From positions 248,001 to 312,000 of the forward strand of contig NZ_JALPVL010000010.1 in NCBI RefSeq assembly GCF_023544465.1: 64,000 nucleotides of DNA. Reading direction: 5' to 3'. This document shows positions 42,888 to 51,114 of this stretch, piece by piece. A model generated the notes under the pieces. It did no database searches. It was not told the DNA's origin and saw nothing but the letters and a program-made list of their open reading frames with translations. A program made the translations under genes and the position numbers. This stretch comes from Paractinoplanes maris (lineage in GTDB: Bacteria; Actinomycetota; Actinomycetes; Mycobacteriales; Micromonosporaceae). Each line of letters begins with the position of its first letter. Within the stretch, counting starts at the first letter, position 1.

Positions 42888-43379
42888 CTATTCGGCGAGG
42901 CGAACCGCCAATTCGATCTGCCAGCGGGTCTTCATGCGCTCGGTGCGCGGATCGGTCAGATATGCCTCGTAACGGCACGCGAATAGGTCACCGGCGGGAT
43001 TCTCGATGACGTCCAACGGGAGATTGTGGGCGCGGACCCAACCGAGGAGGGTTTTGTTGGCCCGGAGGCCGTGGTTGATGTATTTCAGGAGGGCGTAATC
43101 GCCTGCGGGGAGGGTGCCTGGGGTTACCCGGGCGTCGCCGTCGAGGGGGTTGTCCAGGACCACGCCCACCTCGACGTCCATGTCGGCTTCCATGTTGACC
43201 ACGTGCAGGCGGAAGAAGGTGGGGCCGTAGGTGACGTGGCGGGCGTCCAGCCACGTGTAGAGCTCGGCCATCAGCTGGTCGCGGACGGCGAACATGCCCC
43301 GGAACGGGGTCATCACGCGGATGCCGGCGGTGTGTCGATCGGGGCGGTTGGCGACCGTCGGGCCCTCGAGGATTTCCAC
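42888..43379 (-). CDS. GyrI-like small-molecule-binding domain protein
   Basis: This 163-aa protein is an effector-binding fold of the GyrI/AraC-E-bind type: RVMTPFRGMFAVRDQLMAELYTWL, YGPTFFRLHVVNMEADMDVEVGVVL, LPAGDYALLKYINHG and a closing CRYEAYLTDPRTERMKTRWQIELAVRL. It has no DNA-binding domain, so it may act as a free ligand-binding or hydrolase-like protein. It is convergent with the NACHT gene (13 bp between stops); whether the two are functionally linked cannot be told. Confidence 0.88.
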   Translation of the reverse strand: MEILEGPTVANRPDRHTAGIRVMTPFRGMFAVRDQLMAELYTWLDARHVTYGPTFFRLHVVNMEADMDVEVGVVLDNPLDGDARVTPGTLPAGDYALLKYINHGLRANKTLLGWVRAHNLPLDVIENPAGDLFACRYEAYLTDPRTERMKTRWQIELAVRLAE

Positions 43380-43608
43380 CGGACGAGGCTAACGAATGCC
43401 ACATTGCCATGGGGGTGGTAACGCTTTGGAAATGAGTTGCTACGAAGCGTGATGGGCGCGCGGTGAATCTGACTGAACGCGCTCTTGACCTCGGACTTTA
43501 GGACTTTCCACCGATCGGATCGGGGGGTGGAAAAGGTCGGACCGACGTGTGAGATTGGTCCGCGGTGTCTGCGCTCGAACGCGCGGCTCGGCGTTCGAGG
43601 AGGATGGG

Positions 43609-43794
43609 TTGGACAGCGCTGACTTCGCCCTGCAGGCGTATGACGAGGGACGCTCCGACGGGGCGGCGGGGCGCCTCGACCGGGAGCGCGTCCAGGACGC
43701 CGACTACCGGGTGGGGCTGGCCGACGGCGAGCTCGAGACGTTCGAGGCCGATCTGATCGCGGCCATCCGCAAGGCGATGGACGGCAAGCGCTGA
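43609..43794 (+). CDS. Small GRSDG-motif protein A (61 aa), function unknown
   Basis: The TTG at 43609 has an excellent ribosome binding site, GAGGAGG at 43597. The acidic product contains YDEGRSDGAAGRLDRERVQD, then DYRVGLADGELETFEADLIAAIRKA. It has no signal peptide or membrane helix. The same GRSDGxAG...DYRxGxxDGxxExF pattern occurs in the next gene, 4 bp downstream, so the pair arose by duplication. The 229-bp gap upstream contains GGACTTT twice (43493-43507) and presumably the promoter. Confidence 0.7.
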   Translation: MDSADFALQAYDEGRSDGAAGRLDRERVQDADYRVGLADGELETFEADLIAAIRKAMDGKR

Positions 43795-43798
43795 CGCC

Positions 43799-43996
43799 AT
43801 GGATGACGAGATCTACGCGTACGTCACCGGGCGCTCCGACGGGATCGCGGGCCACCGCGACTCCCTGCGCGCCGGCCACCCGGCCACCGGGCCCGATTAC
43901 CGGATGGGCTTCCTGGACGGGCGGATCGAGGTGTTTCACCTGCTCGCGGCGGTGCGCCGGATCCAGGACGAGTCGGACGGCGACTTCCTTCGTTGA
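43799..43996 (+). CDS. Small GRSDG-motif protein B (65 aa), paralogue of A
   Basis: ATG 43799 starts 4 bp after the stop of protein A. The product has YVTGRSDGIAGHRDSLRAG, then DYRMGFLDGRIEVFHLLAAVRRI, aligning with protein A over most of its length with a four-residue insertion in the middle. It is soluble, with a likely helical C-terminus. The pair lies directly upstream of the nitrate assimilation regulator, same strand, 93 bp away, but function is not suggested by any motif I know. Confidence 0.7.
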   Translation: MDDEIYAYVTGRSDGIAGHRDSLRAGHPATGPDYRMGFLDGRIEVFHLLAAVRRIQDESDGDFLR

Positions 43997-44029
43997 TCAC
44001 CTGGCCCGGACGGGCGTTGTGATGGCGGC

Positions 44030-44067
44030 TTATCGCCCCCGAAACACGACGACGACCTGGCGGAAAT
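44030..44067 (+). promoter_or_regulatory. Candidate GlnR box upstream of the NnaR-type gene
   Basis: Four pentamers at exact 6-bp spacing, TTATC-n6-GAAAC-n6-ACGAC-n6-GAAAT, fit the actinomycete GlnR consensus gTnAC-n6-GaAAC repeated twice; the two GAAA(C/T) sites are best, the others match only in part. GlnR is the known nitrogen regulator of nas/nir genes in Streptomyces and mycobacteria. The site ends 23 bp before ATG 44090, closer than usual. Confidence 0.5.
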
Positions 44068-44089
44068 CCGGCCTCGGAACCCTGTGCCC

Positions 44090-45196
44090 ATGACCGAAGG
44101 CGTGCTGACCGGGTTCACGGTGGCCGTGACCGCGGAACGGCGGCGCGACGAGATGGCCGCGCTGCTCACCCGGCGGGGTGCCCGCGTCGTCACCGCGTCG
44201 GCCATCAGCATCGTGCCGCTGGCCGACGACCAGGCCCTGCACGCGGCCACCGCGGCCTGCATCGGGCTCGCCCCCGACCTGGTCGTGGCCACCACCGGGT
44301 TCGGGTTCCGGGGCTGGCTCGAGGCGGCCGACGGCTGGGGGCTGGGTGACCGGCTGCGCGAGGTGCTCGGCCGGGCCCGGATCATCGCCCGCGGGCCCAA
44401 GCCGTGCGGGGCCATCCGCGCGGCCGGGCTCACCGAGGACTGGGCGGCCAAGACCGAGTCGACCGACGAGATCCTCGAACGGCTGCTGGCCGAGGGCATC
44501 GCGGCCAAGCGGATCGTCGTGCAGGAGCACGGGGAGCCGCAGACCGAGTTCGTCGCCGCACTGCGCGGCGCGGGCGCGGCCGTCGTGGAGGTCCCGGTCT
44601 ATCGCTGGGAGCTGCCGGCCGACGTCACCCCCGTACGGCGGCTGGCCGAGCAGATCTCGGCCGGCTCGATCGACGCGGTGACCTTCACGAGCGCACCCGC
44701 GGTCAAGGCCTTCCTGAGCGTCGCCGGGGAGTCGCGGCCGGCCGTCCTGGACCGGTTCTGCTCCGGCCGCACCGTGGTCGCCTGTGTCGGGCCGGTGACG
44801 GCCGCACCGCTGACCGAGCGCGGCATCCCGGTGATCATGCCCGAGCGCTACCGCCTGGGCGCGCTGATCAAGACGCTCACCGACGAGTTGCCGCGGCGCT
44901 CGGTCAAGCTGAGCGTCGCCGGTTCCACCCTCGAGATGCGCGGCCACGCCGTTCTCATCGACGGGGTGGCGCACTCGCTCGCACCGGCCGCGATGGCCAT
45001 CCTGACGTCGCTGGCGGCCCGCCCGGGGTTCGTCGTGTCGAAGGAGCAACTGATCGCCGCGCTGCCCCGGGGGAACGACGGTCACGCGGTCGACGTCGCG
45101 GTGGCCCGCCTGCGCACCGCGCTGGGCTCCGGCCGCCACATCGAGACCGTGATCAAGCGCGGCTACCGACTCCGCCTGGACGAACCGGCCGCCTGA
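44090..45196 (+). CDS. nnaR: NnaR-type regulator: uroporphyrinogen-III synthase domain fused to OmpR-type winged helix
   Basis: This 368-aa protein has a HemD-like domain (1-260: FTVAVTAERRRDEMAALL, DLVVATTGFGFRGWLEA, DAVTFTSAPAVKAFLSVAG, VVACVGPVTAAPLTERGI) followed by a C-terminal OmpR/PhoB winged helix (LAPAAMAILTSLAARPGFVVSKEQLI, VDVAVARLRTALG, VIKRGYRLRL). This fusion is the NnaR regulator (bifunctional uroporphyrinogen-III synthetase/response regulator in database naming), which co-activates nitrate and nitrite genes with GlnR. Position at the head of the nas-nir cluster agrees. GTG 44084 is an alternative start. Confidence 0.92.
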   Translation: MTEGVLTGFTVAVTAERRRDEMAALLTRRGARVVTASAISIVPLADDQALHAATAACIGLAPDLVVATTGFGFRGWLEAADGWGLGDRLREVLGRARIIARGPKPCGAIRAAGLTEDWAAKTESTDEILERLLAEGIAAKRIVVQEHGEPQTEFVAALRGAGAAVVEVPVYRWELPADVTPVRRLAEQISAGSIDAVTFTSAPAVKAFLSVAGESRPAVLDRFCSGRTVVACVGPVTAAPLTERGIPVIMPERYRLGALIKTLTDELPRRSVKLSVAGSTLEMRGHAVLIDGVAHSLAPAAMAILTSLAARPGFVVSKEQLIAALPRGNDGHAVDVAVARLRTALGSGRHIETVIKRGYRLRLDEPAA

Positions 45197-45229
45197 AGCC
45201 GGCGCGGAACGACCCCGAAGGGCCGACAC

Positions 45230-45880
45230 ATGCCTACTCTGCTCGCCGTCGCGCACGGCACCCGCAGCCCCGCCGGTCAGGCGCAGATCCGCGACCTGGT
45301 CGCCCGGGTCGCCGCCCGCCGCCCCGGCCTCGACGTGCGCCTCAGCTACGTCGACGTCCAGGAGCCCAAGGTGGCCGAGGTGGTGCGCGCCGCGCCGGGC
45401 GCCGTGGTGGTCCCGCTGCTGCTCTCGGCCGGCTATCACGTACGGGTCGACATCGCCGAAGCCGTCGCCGGCACCGCGATCCCGGTGACCCCGCCGCTCG
45501 GCCCCGACGACGTGCTGCTCGCCGCCCTGCGCCGCCACCTGCCCCCCGCCGACGCCGTCGTGCTCGCCGCCGCCGGTTCCTCCGACCCGGCCTGGCGGGC
45601 CGATGTCGAGCGGGCGGCCGGCGGGATGCCGGTCGGATACGTCTCCGGGCCGGGACCCCGTGTCCCGGACGTGGTGACCGATCTGCGCCGCCGCGGTGCC
45701 GGCCGGATCGCCGTCGCCGCCTACTTCCTGGCCGACGGGCTGTTCTATCGCAGCCTGGGCCAGGCCGGCGCCGACTTCGTCACCCCGCCGCTATGCCTCG
45801 ATCCCGCGGTCACCGACCTCGTGCTGCGCCGCTACGACTCCGCGGCCCGGACCCTCACAACGGCCGCCGGGCGTTTGTAG
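45230..45880 (+). CDS. Sirohydrochlorin chelatase-like protein (CbiX/SirB family)
   Basis: This 216-aa protein is made of two chelatase half-domains. The first begins LLAVAHGTRSPAGQAQ with the metal-binding His, has LSYVDVQEPKV and a second His in LLLSAGYHVRVD. It would insert Fe2+ into sirohydrochlorin to give siroheme, the cofactor of the nitrite reductase NirB encoded downstream. ATG 45230 lies 33 bp after the regulator stop, with CGAAGGG as binding site. A cobalt chelatase role is less likely in this setting. Confidence 0.9.
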   Translation: MPTLLAVAHGTRSPAGQAQIRDLVARVAARRPGLDVRLSYVDVQEPKVAEVVRAAPGAVVVPLLLSAGYHVRVDIAEAVAGTAIPVTPPLGPDDVLLAALRRHLPPADAVVLAAAGSSDPAWRADVERAAGGMPVGYVSGPGPRVPDVVTDLRRRGAGRIAVAAYFLADGLFYRSLGQAGADFVTPPLCLDPAVTDLVLRRYDSAARTLTTAAGRL

Positions 45881-45948
45881 GGTTTTCCGTACGCCGCCGC
45901 AACTGCGGTGGAGTCGGCGGTAAACAATGAACTCCCAGTATTCGGGGT

Positions 45949-48012
45949 GTGACGGCCACCGATACGCACTGCCCCTACTGCGCACTGCAGTGCGGCATGA
46001 CGCTGACCCCCGGGATCCCGCGGGTCCGGCTCGAGCCGCGCGACTTCCCGGTCAACAAGGGCGGCCTGTGCGCCAAGGGTTTCAGCGCCGCCGACCTGCT
46101 CGATCACCGCGATCGGCTGCTCACTCCACTCGTCCGGAAAGAGCCGGGTGACCGGCGCAGCCCGCTGCGCGAGGCCACCTGGGACGAAGCACTGACACGC
46201 ATCACCGAGGCCATCACCACCGCGCAGCGCGACCACGGCCGGGACAGCGTCGGCGCCTTCGGCGGTGGTGGCCTGACCAACGAGAAGGCCTACGCGCTCG
46301 GCAAGTTCGTGCGGGTCACGCTGCGCAGCGCGTCGATCGACTACAACGGCCGGTTCTGCATGTCGAGCGCGGCCACGGCCGCCAACCGCACCCTGGGCAT
46401 CGACCGCGGCCTGCCCTTCCCGATCGAGGACATCGCGCACGCCCGGACCGTGCTGCTGGTCGGGGCCAACCCGGCCGACGCCATGCCGCCGAGCATGCAA
46501 TATCTCGACGCCGGCCGCGAGGTCGGCGCCCGCCACATCGTCGTCGACCCCCGCCGCACCAACACGGCGGCCGGCGCCCACCTCCATCTGCAGCCGCTGC
46601 CCGGCACCGATCTGGCCCTGGCCAACGGGCTGCTGCACATCGCCATCCGGGCCGGCTACGTCGACGAGGACTTCATCCGGACCCGGACGACCGGATTTGA
46701 GGCCGTCAAGGCGTCGGCCACCGCGTATTGGCCCGAGCGGGTCGAGCGCCTGACCGGCGTACCGGAGAACCGCTTGCGCGAGACCGTGCGCCTGCTCGCC
46801 ACGCAGGGCCCGGCGATGATCCTGACCGCGCGCGGCGCCGAGCAGCACAGCAACGGCACCGACACCGCCCAGGCCTATCTGAACCTGGCCCTGGCCCTGG
46901 GTCTGGTCGGCCGGCCGTTCTCCGGTTACGGCACCATCACCGGCCAGGGCAACGGGCAGGGCGGTCGCGAGCACGGGCAGAAGGCCGACCAGCTCCCGGG
47001 ATACCGCAAGCTCGACGACCCGGCGGCCCGGGCCCATGTCGCCGCGGTGTGGGGCATCGACCCCGACGACCTGCCCGGACCGGGCCGCTCCGCCTACGAG
47101 ATGCTCACCGACGACAGCCTGCGGGTGCTCCTCGTGCTGGCCAGCAACATCGTGGTCAGCGCCCCGAACAGCAACCTGGTCCGGAGCAAGCTCGAAGCTC
47201 TCGACTTCTTCGTCGTCTCCGACATCTTCCGCTCCGAGACCGCCGAGCTGGCCGACGTCGTCCTCCCGACCGCCCAGTGGGCCGAGGAGGAGGGCACGAT
47301 GACCAATCTCGAGGGCCGGGTCATCCGCCGCAAACGCGCGCTGCCCCCGCCGCCCGACGTCAGGACCGACCTCGAGATGCTGGCCGATCTGGGTCGCCGG
47401 CTCGGCCGGGTGGAGAGCAGCGACCCGCGCACGGTCTTCGACGAGCTGCGCCGGGCCAGCGCGGGCGGCATCGCCGACTACGCCGGCATCACCTACGAGC
47501 GGATCGAGGCCGAGGACGGCGTCTTCTGGCCGTGCCCGGCCGAAGACCATCCGGGCACCCCGCGGCTGTTCGCCGACGGCTTCCCGACGCCGGACGGCCG
47601 GGCCCGCTTCATCCGGGTCGAGCATCGGGACCCGGCCGAGACGCCCGACCGGCAATACCCGTACGTGCTCACTACCGGCCGCAACATGCAGCACTACCAG
47701 AGCGGCACCCAGACCCGGCGGGTGAAGGCGCTCACCGTGGCGCTGCCCGAGGCCCGCGCCGAGATCCACCCCGACCTGGCCCGCCGCCACGGCATCGCCG
47801 ACGGCGACCTGGTCGAGCTGCGCAGCCGCCGCGGCGTCGCGGTGCTGCGGGCCCGGCTCTCCGACGGCATCCGCCCGGACACCGTCTTCGCCCCCTTCCA
47901 CTGGCCGGGCGCCAACGCGCTCACCAACCCCGCCCTCGACCCGCACTCGCGCATGCCCGCCTTCAAGGCCTGCGCGGTGGCGATCACCCTGCACACGGAA
48001 GGAACCGATTAG
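45949..48012 (+). CDS. nasA: Assimilatory nitrate reductase, molybdopterin catalytic subunit
   Basis: This 687-aa Mo-bisMGD enzyme reduces nitrate to nitrite in the cytoplasm. The [4Fe-4S] ligands are Cys8, Cys11, Cys15 and Cys41 (HCPYCALQCGM...GGLCAKG). MGD-binding pieces follow: GGGGLTNEKAYALGKFVR, YNGRFCMSSAA, LLVGANPADAMPP, TGQGNGQGGREHGQKADQLPGYR, and a C-terminal LTTGRNMQHYQSGTQTRR. No Tat signal, which separates it from periplasmic enzymes. The GTG start is 68 bp after the chelatase gene. Electrons probably come from ferredoxin or NADH via an unlinked partner. Confidence 0.94.
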   Translation: MTATDTHCPYCALQCGMTLTPGIPRVRLEPRDFPVNKGGLCAKGFSAADLLDHRDRLLTPLVRKEPGDRRSPLREATWDEALTRITEAITTAQRDHGRDSVGAFGGGGLTNEKAYALGKFVRVTLRSASIDYNGRFCMSSAATAANRTLGIDRGLPFPIEDIAHARTVLLVGANPADAMPPSMQYLDAGREVGARHIVVDPRRTNTAAGAHLHLQPLPGTDLALANGLLHIAIRAGYVDEDFIRTRTTGFEAVKASATAYWPERVERLTGVPENRLRETVRLLATQGPAMILTARGAEQHSNGTDTAQAYLNLALALGLVGRPFSGYGTITGQGNGQGGREHGQKADQLPGYRKLDDPAARAHVAAVWGIDPDDLPGPGRSAYEMLTDDSLRVLLVLASNIVVSAPNSNLVRSKLEALDFFVVSDIFRSETAELADVVLPTAQWAEEEGTMTNLEGRVIRRKRALPPPPDVRTDLEMLADLGRRLGRVESSDPRTVFDELRRASAGGIADYAGITYERIEAEDGVFWPCPAEDHPGTPRLFADGFPTPDGRARFIRVEHRDPAETPDRQYPYVLTTGRNMQHYQSGTQTRRVKALTVALPEARAEIHPDLARRHGIADGDLVELRSRRGVAVLRARLSDGIRPDTVFAPFHWPGANALTNPALDPHSRMPAFKACAVAITLHTEGTD

Positions 48013-48014
48013 CG

Positions 48015-48362
48015 GTGCACTCGATCCCACGATTCCGGCAAGGCGTCTTCCCCTTCGAGGGCAAGGGCCTCGACCGGCCCGCGCCGATCGACCCGGCCCT
48101 GTCCTATGTGGTGCCGGACGGACTCACCGCGCAGGCCGTCTACTTCCGGGGCGGCAACGCGGCCGCCGAGCTGATCAGCGTCGTGCTGATGCGCGACGGC
48201 AGCCCGATGCGCTACTTCCCGATCGGCGCCCGGGGTGACGTGCACGTGCCGCTGCGGGTGGTCGAGGACCTGGCCGCCGGCACCGCCGTCGACCTGTGGG
48301 TGGCCGCGCCGGCCGGCGTCTCGGGCACCGTGGTCATCGACCTGGGGCTGGTGGAGATCTGA
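48015..48362 (+). CDS. Conserved small protein of actinomycete nitrate reductase operons
   Basis: This 115-aa protein sits between nasA and nirB: its GTG at 48015 starts 2 bp after the nasA stop and its TGA overlaps the nirB ATG. Sequence features are RFRQGVFPFEGKGLDRP, SYVVPDGLTAQAVYFRGGNAAAELI, MRYFPIGARGDVHVPLRVVEDL and a beta-rich end VVIDLGLVEI. I recall similar proteins beside molybdopterin oxidoreductases in actinomycetes. It may help assemble or couple the reductases; no enzymatic motif is visible. It is easily missed because a longer open frame in the same register runs antisense to codon usage of nasA. Confidence 0.85.
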   Translation: MHSIPRFRQGVFPFEGKGLDRPAPIDPALSYVVPDGLTAQAVYFRGGNAAAELISVVLMRDGSPMRYFPIGARGDVHVPLRVVEDLAAGTAVDLWVAAPAGVSGTVVIDLGLVEI

Positions 48363-50818
48363 TGCGTACGCGTCTGGTCGTCATCGGCAACGGCATGGCC
48401 GGCGCCCGCACCGTGGAGGAGATCCTCGCCCGCGGCGGCGACTTCGACATCACGATGTTCGGCGACGAGCCGTACGGCAACTACAACCGCATCATGCTCT
48501 CCAACGTCCTGGCCGGCGTGGAGGACGAGTCCGGCATCTTTTTGAACGACCTCACCTGGTACACCGACAACGGCATCACGCTGCACACCGGCACGCGGAT
48601 CGACCGGATAGACCGGTTCGCCAAGATGGTGTACGCCGCCGACGGCACCGCCACGCCCTACGACAAGCTCATCATCGCCACCGGCAGCCGCGCGTTCGTG
48701 CCGCCCATCCCCGGCCTGCACCGTCCCGGCCGCGGATACCACCAGGGCGTCTTCGCCTTCCGCACGCTGGACGACACGCGGTCGATGATCCGCTATGCCC
48801 GCGAGCACCAGCGGGCGGTCGTCATCGGCGGCGGCCTGCTGGGTCTGGAGGCCGCCCGCGGCCTGCAGAACCACCTGCCCCACGTCACCCTGATCCACGC
48901 CGCCGGCCACCTGATGAACGCCCAGCTCAACGAGGCGGCGGGCGAGACGCTGCGGGCCACCGTCGAGGCCCGGCTCGGCATCGAGGTGGTGGTCAACGGC
49001 CGGACCACCGAGATCCTCGGCAAGAACGCGGTCACCGGCGTGAAGCTGGGCGACGGCCGGGTGATCCCGTGTGACGTGGTCGTGGTCGCGGCCGGCATCC
49101 GGGCCAACGCCGAGATGGCGGCGGCCAGCGGGCTCGTGGTCGAGCGGGGCATCGTCGTCGACGACCAGATGCGGGCCCAGGACGAGGACGACATCTATGC
49201 GGTGGGGGAGTGCGCCCAGCACCGCGGCGAGACCTACGGCCTGGTGGCGCCGCTGTGGGACCAGGCCAAGGTGCTGGCCGATCACCTGACCGGCGTCAAC
49301 CCGTTCGCCGAGTACCACGGCTCGCAGGTGGCCACGAAGCTCAAGGTGGCCGGCGTCGACGTGGCCGCGATGGGCCTGCAGGCTCCCGAGCGCGACGACG
49401 ACGAGTCGCTGACCTTCACGGAGCCCGGCCGGGGCATCTACAAGAACGTCATCATCCGCGGCGGCCGGCTGGTCGGCGCCACCATGGTCGGCGACGTCAA
49501 GAAGGTCGCCTTCCTCATGCAGGCCTTCGACCGGGGGCTGGCCCTGCCCGAGGAGCGCGCCGAGCTGATGTTCGACCTGGGCGGGCCGTCCGGCGAGGTC
49601 AAGGTCGAGGAGATGGCCGACGACGAGCAGGTCTGCAACTGCAACGGCGTCAGCAAGGGCGCGATCTGCTCGACCGTGCAGTCCGGCTGCAAGACGGTCA
49701 CCGGGGTCATGGACAAGACCCGGGCCGGAAAGGGCTGCGGCACCTGCAAACCGCTCGTCCAGCGGATCGTCGAGTGGGCCGCCGGCGGCGAGGTCGACGA
49801 GGACCCGGCCGCGTCCTGGTATGTGCCCGGCATCCCGATGCCCAAGCCCGAGCTGATGAACGCGATCCGGGTGCACTCGCTGCGATCGGTGTCGGCCGTC
49901 TTCGCCAAGCTCGGTGGGGAGGAGGACGCCAAGAGCAAGATGGGTCTGGCCTCCCTGCTCAAGATGATGTGGGGCGGCGACTACGTCGACGAGCGCGACG
50001 CCCGGTTCATCAACGACCGCGTGCACGCCAACATCCAGCGCGACGGCACGTTCTCGGTGGTGCCGCAGATGAAAGGCGGCGTCACCACCCCCGCACAGCT
50101 CAGGCGGATCGCCGAGGTGGCCGAGAAGCACGCCGTACCGATGGTCAAGCTCACCGGTGGGCAGCGCATCGACCTGCTGGGCATCCCCAAGGAGAAACTG
50201 CCCGAGGTGTGGGCCGACCTCGACATGCCGTCGGGATACGCGTACGGGAAGAGTTTCCGCACCGTGAAGACGTGTGTCGGCTCGGACTTCTGCCGGTTCG
50301 GGGTGGGTGACTCGACGGCGCTGGGCATCGCGCTGGAGGAGCGCTACCAGGGCATCGAGGGCCCCGGGAAGATGAAGCTCGCCGTCACCGGCTGCCCGCG
50401 GAACTGCGCCGAGGCGTACGTGAAGGATCTGGGGGTCGTCGCCATCGACGGCGGCAAGTGGGAGATCTATGTGGGCGGCGCGGCCGGCGCCCACATCCGC
50501 AAGGGGGATCTGCTCGCCACGGTCGGCAGTGCCGCCGAGGTGATGGTGCTGACCGGGCGTTTCCTGCAGTACTACCGGGAGAACGCGAACTGGCTGGAGC
50601 GGACGTACGCGTTCGTGCCGCGCCTCGGCATCGAGCGGGTGCGCGAGGTCGTGGTGGACGACAAGGACGGCATCGCCGCCGCCCTGGACGCCGCGATGGA
50701 CGCGTCGGTCGCCGCCTACCGCGACCCGTGGAAGGACCGCGACGACCCGGCGACACCCGGCCAGTTCCGCACCTCGCTGCCGCTGACCGTCCTGCCCCAG
50801 GTCCCGGTGCGCGCATGA
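48362..50818 (+). CDS. nirB: Assimilatory nitrite reductase [NAD(P)H], large subunit
   Basis: This 818-aa siroheme enzyme reduces nitrite to ammonium. Domain order: FAD/NAD(P)H reductase (1-400; VVIGNGMAGARTVEE, VIGGGLLGLEAARGL, IYAVGECAQH), a BFD-like [2Fe-2S] domain (CNCNGVSKG...GCGTCKPLV), and the siroheme/[4Fe-4S] reductase half with TCVGSDFCRFGVGD and VTGCPRNCAEAY supplying four Cys. ATG 48362 overlaps the preceding stop; upstream in-frame codons from 48296 lie within the small gene. Its stop overlaps the nirD ATG, keeping subunits in ratio. Confidence 0.96.
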   Translation: MRTRLVVIGNGMAGARTVEEILARGGDFDITMFGDEPYGNYNRIMLSNVLAGVEDESGIFLNDLTWYTDNGITLHTGTRIDRIDRFAKMVYAADGTATPYDKLIIATGSRAFVPPIPGLHRPGRGYHQGVFAFRTLDDTRSMIRYAREHQRAVVIGGGLLGLEAARGLQNHLPHVTLIHAAGHLMNAQLNEAAGETLRATVEARLGIEVVVNGRTTEILGKNAVTGVKLGDGRVIPCDVVVVAAGIRANAEMAAASGLVVERGIVVDDQMRAQDEDDIYAVGECAQHRGETYGLVAPLWDQAKVLADHLTGVNPFAEYHGSQVATKLKVAGVDVAAMGLQAPERDDDESLTFTEPGRGIYKNVIIRGGRLVGATMVGDVKKVAFLMQAFDRGLALPEERAELMFDLGGPSGEVKVEEMADDEQVCNCNGVSKGAICSTVQSGCKTVTGVMDKTRAGKGCGTCKPLVQRIVEWAAGGEVDEDPAASWYVPGIPMPKPELMNAIRVHSLRSVSAVFAKLGGEEDAKSKMGLASLLKMMWGGDYVDERDARFINDRVHANIQRDGTFSVVPQMKGGVTTPAQLRRIAEVAEKHAVPMVKLTGGQRIDLLGIPKEKLPEVWADLDMPSGYAYGKSFRTVKTCVGSDFCRFGVGDSTALGIALEERYQGIEGPGKMKLAVTGCPRNCAEAYVKDLGVVAIDGGKWEIYVGGAAGAHIRKGDLLATVGSAAEVMVLTGRFLQYYRENANWLERTYAFVPRLGIERVREVVVDDKDGIAAALDAAMDASVAAYRDPWKDRDDPATPGQFRTSLPLTVLPQVPVRA

Positions 50819-51111
50819 TCGCCCTCGGCTCGGTCGACGAGATCCCGCCCGGCGAGGGCCGTACCTTCGCCGTCGACGGCGACATGATCGCCGTCTTCCG
50901 CCTGCGCGACGGATCCGTCCGCGCCCTGCAAGCCACCTGCCCGCACCGGGGCGGCCCGCTGGCCGACGGCCAGATCGACCTCAAACAGGTCATCTGCCCG
51001 CTGCACCTGAACGCCTGGGACCTGACCACCGGCTGCTCGCTCAGCGGCCAGCCGGATGTCGCGGTCTATCCCGTCCGCGTCGACGACAACCAGATCCTGC
51101 TGGGGGACTGA
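50815..51111 (+). CDS. nirD: Nitrite reductase small subunit (Rieske-type)
   Basis: This 98-aa subunit has a Rieske fold with CPHRGG and CPLHLNAWD, so Cys and His of both ligand pairs are present; many NirD proteins have lost them, making a real [2Fe-2S] cluster possible here. ATG 50815 overlaps the nirB stop (ATGA); earlier in-frame codons belong to nirB. The narK gene follows 3 bp after its stop. Confidence 0.94.
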   Translation: MIALGSVDEIPPGEGRTFAVDGDMIAVFRLRDGSVRALQATCPHRGGPLADGQIDLKQVICPLHLNAWDLTTGCSLSGQPDVAVYPVRVDDNQILLGD

Positions 51112-51114
51112 CAC

